NCBI GenBank assembly: GCA_036897095.1
Contig: JAYMSP010000008.1
Location: 1-64,000 of the forward strand
DNA length: 64,000 nucleotides
Direction: 5' to 3'
Source of the DNA: Plantago elongata
Lineage: Eukaryota > Streptophyta > Magnoliopsida > Lamiales > Plantaginaceae
Numbering within the stretch: the stretch's first letter is position 1; every line of letters begins with the position of its first letter. The notes under the pieces are model-generated. The model saw only the letters and a list, made by a program, of their open reading frames with translations. It did no database searches and was not told the DNA's origin. Made by a program: the position numbers and the translations under genes. Positions 61,478 to 64,000 of this stretch are shown piece after piece.

Positions 61478-64000
61478 CTGATCTTCTAAGAACAGTTGAG
61501 GGATTGAAGGCAATGAACAAAACCTGAAGAGAATGAAACTGGTTTTAGAAAGTCAAATTTGATGATCATTGTATCAGCTCTGATTCTTAAATAAGCAATG
61601 AGTGGAGTAACTGCCAAACAGGCTTCATTGACTCATTATGAGGATCTGTCACACACCACGTCTAGAATGTGGTGCAAAGCAAGTTATTCCCGCTTCATTG
61701 TTTATTTATGTTCACAACAGAGGAAAATAAAAAAGGAAAAGAAAATAGCTTGCTATGAGCATTGGATTTACATAATTATAAAATGGATAATTGTATTCTC
61801 CTCCTCTTGGTTGTGAATGTGATAGCCCTCTGCCTCCATCATTTGTTTAATGCAAGTCTCTAAATCTCTGCCACAGAAGTATAACTTTTATTTATGCCAT
61901 TGATTATGCCACGCAAACAGGACAGGTTAATTAACTGAATGTTGTCTGATGTTTTGCCAGATCTGAATTCGAACTTCTAAATACCGGCTTCTATTAAAGT
62001 TTATCCCGGCAAATTTGGCAGAGAATTAGTTTCGTGGGCGGTGCAGACAGACAGTTGAACACTCTATTAGCATTATACAATGTGCTGACATTTTTGTTAA
62101 GATGAAGTAACATCTAGATCTGCATTGGAACTAGCAGTGAAGCAAAAGAAGTGTCATATTCCTTGCAGGTAGTCCGGTTAACTAGCTGGCGTGCATCTCT
62201 TCGCTGAAGGTTCTGAATTCTGATGACAAGCTATGTTGAGGTATGGCTCGAACTGAACTTTTTTGCAGTGATCTTAGAATACTTTGAAGCGGTACATAGA
62301 GTGACGAAAGTGTGTATCCTACCAAATAACAAAAGCCTCACCATCTGTCATTCTTGTGTGGATATATTGAAACATGGTACTATAAAGAATAGGCAAATAG
62401 AACAGCTAAGCCATGTCTAATACTTCCAAATCGAAGCTTTTCTGCAGCTACAAGTCATAAGTGGTTAAAATGCTTTAAGTTGAAGGGTTCATTAAGTGAG
62501 GATTGACTTTTGAAGTATTTGTTTTGTTTAATTCTTGTGCCCACTTCTCAAGATCCATACTCCATAGTAGTATATTACTCCGTGGCCTCACTGGCAATTT
62601 TTTGACCATAAAATTTTTAAGAGCTCGAGAGTTGGACTGAAAAGCATGTTATTGTTCTTTACTTGTTTCAATCCCCGTGTCTTCTTCTCCTGCTGTCTTG
62701 TTGTAGGTGAAAGTAACAGTCGACTTCGCGTCTTTGTTTATAATCAACTTGAACTTCATTCACAGAAGGACTTGATCAGGCTGCTTCTTCTATCAAATTC
62801 GACCGCGTTTAATGTTCAACTTAGCTTATTTTTGTTCAGAAAATGTCACTGGAATGATGTGGAGCCACACATTTGTTTTGCTACTCGTCTCCATGTCGAC
62901 AGATATATATTTAAGTTTCGTAGAATCTCCAAGTTCCAACATCTAATGTTTTCTAATGCAAGTGCTGTCTTAACTTGTGCCACAGTTTACTTGAAGTTCT
63001 ATTTTTGTATTAACTATTAAGTATATTGTAAATCTAATTTTTTATATTATTCGGTTATTGTTAGTGTAGGTTTGTTAATGAGTAATGGTAGATGATAAGA
63101 TAGTTGATAAAGTGTCTAGAGATGATGCATTTAGGCTGATTGGAATGAATATAAACTAATTCCACGCGATTTGAATGGTCACGCAAAGGATTAAAAAATG
63201 CGAAGTGTTGAGTATTGAGCCACACAAAAAACATTGGAAATGGACGAAGATTAGACTACGTTAACCGAGAGAAGAACCCGAATTTTGTGGTCAACATACT
63301 TGAGAGTTGAGACCATGAGGCTCAATGCCTAAACAATCGGCTACTTGGTTTGACTTTTTACCACCTAAACCATTACTTTACCTTTTTTTTAAGGTTAGTA
63401 GTAGTTATATCATTGTTATATGTCTTTTGTATCATTTACATCATCTAATACTGTGGATCATAATTACAGAATTGTTCAATGTTGATAATAATAGATCATA
63501 CCATACATTGTTCAATTTTTGTAGGAATGATTGGGAATAAAAATGGAGTCAATAGCTATTAGCCTATTACAATGTAATATGTAAAACACTAGCTCAAATT
63601 AAATAATTTTAAATGGTTTTAATTCACTTCCAATGGCCTTATGTTTTCACTACTCGATTGAATTTGAGTACAATGTTTGTTAGGTTCGGTTGGGTTTGGA
63701 CTTCTTTTTTATCTTAAAAAACACAAAATTAAATCATTTTTGGGTCTTAGAGTTCGAGCTTTGGGCTCAATTCCAATTCGATCCAATAATTTGTTGTGAA
63801 ATTGACTTGAATTTGAACTAATAACAAGTGCACATGAACAATTTTCCTTGCTAGATTGGGTTTAAGAACGAAGTCCAACATAAACCTGAGTTTCGGGAAA
63901 GCTGTTTTTCGTGTTCACATAGACGAAACCGATCAATCGCGTGCTTGTTCGGTCTCAAGCTAGCCCTTGAAAATTCATTTTAAAATGCATAACAAATTGA
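61478..64000. other. Upstream region of the P450 gene to the window edge
   Basis: Presumed P450 leader and promoter, then AT-rich sequence. A 124-codon plus-strand frame at 62646-63020 has no recognisable similarity. No transposon ends, RNA genes or arrays were seen. Confidence 0.45.

Noticed and set aside
61478-61513. Twelve extra N-terminal residues for the P450
   Set aside because: The frame is open but begins with TTG; the first ATG is at 61477 and gives a normal membrane anchor.
62646-63020. 124-codon plus-strand frame
   Set aside because: Hydrophobic, biased composition with no family resemblance; likely chance.
1-64000. LTR retrotransposons, virus-like elements, CRISPR arrays, prokaryotic operons
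   Set aside because: No long terminal repeats, polymerase or capsid domains, or spaced repeat arrays were seen; all clear genes are plant nuclear genes with introns or plant-specific families.

Overview
The window is nuclear DNA from a flowering plant, almost certainly a eudicot. Genes carry many short AT-rich introns with GT/AG borders. Nearly every recognised protein is plant-specific or plant-like: a TIP aquaporin, a class I TCP factor, ABCG11, HOBBIT/CDC27B, a CYP724A P450 and an LRR-III receptor kinase. Small plant-type DNA transposons sit in the AT-rich spacers. I cannot name the species. I saw no LTR retrotransposon, virus-like element, CRISPR array, rRNA gene or convincing tRNA gene.

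Layout from left to right. 1-1306 (-): 5' part of an OCT7/NIAP-type transporter. 3223-7266 (+): TCF25/Rqc1-like protein. 7594-10509 (-): a decayed ABCG11 copy. 10952-14629 (-): intact ABCG11. 17208-25361 (-): CDC27B/HOBBIT of the anaphase-promoting complex. 25362-29490: a repeat-rich spacer with a 3 x 68 bp tandem array, a hairpin and a Helitron-like element. 29491-36902 (+): a TEX2-like PH + SMP lipid-transfer protein. 37637-41818 (-): GH27 alpha-galactosidase. 43949-46501 (+): metallophosphoesterase. 47013-48440 (-): TIP3 aquaporin. 50395-52512 (-): LRR-III receptor pseudokinase. 54752-55450 (+): class I TCP factor. 58367-61477 (-): CYP724A-type brassinosteroid P450. The last 2.5 kb holds no recognisable gene.

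I assembled exons by joining GT/AG borders and checking reading phase. Every complete gene model closes in frame at the length expected for its family: TCF25 641 aa, ABCG11 704, CDC27B 756, TEX2-like 764, alpha-galactosidase 409, phosphoesterase 372, TIP3 256, LRR kinase 610, TCP 232, P450 489.

The genes do not form a functional cluster; this is an ordinary euchromatic gene neighbourhood. The one local relationship is the ABCG11 tandem pair. The upstream (right-hand) copy is intact. The left-hand copy keeps all ten exons in identical phases and, apart from one codon and one base, identical exon lengths up to its last exon, but carries an in-frame TGA in exon 4 and a one-base insertion in exon 8. 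I found no convincing new biological system. The best leads are the ABCG11 duplicate with its altered Walker B, the small transposons with recognisable ends, a 133 bp tandem duplication with splice-like signals downstream of the TCP gene, and an E2F-like palindrome upstream of CDC27B.
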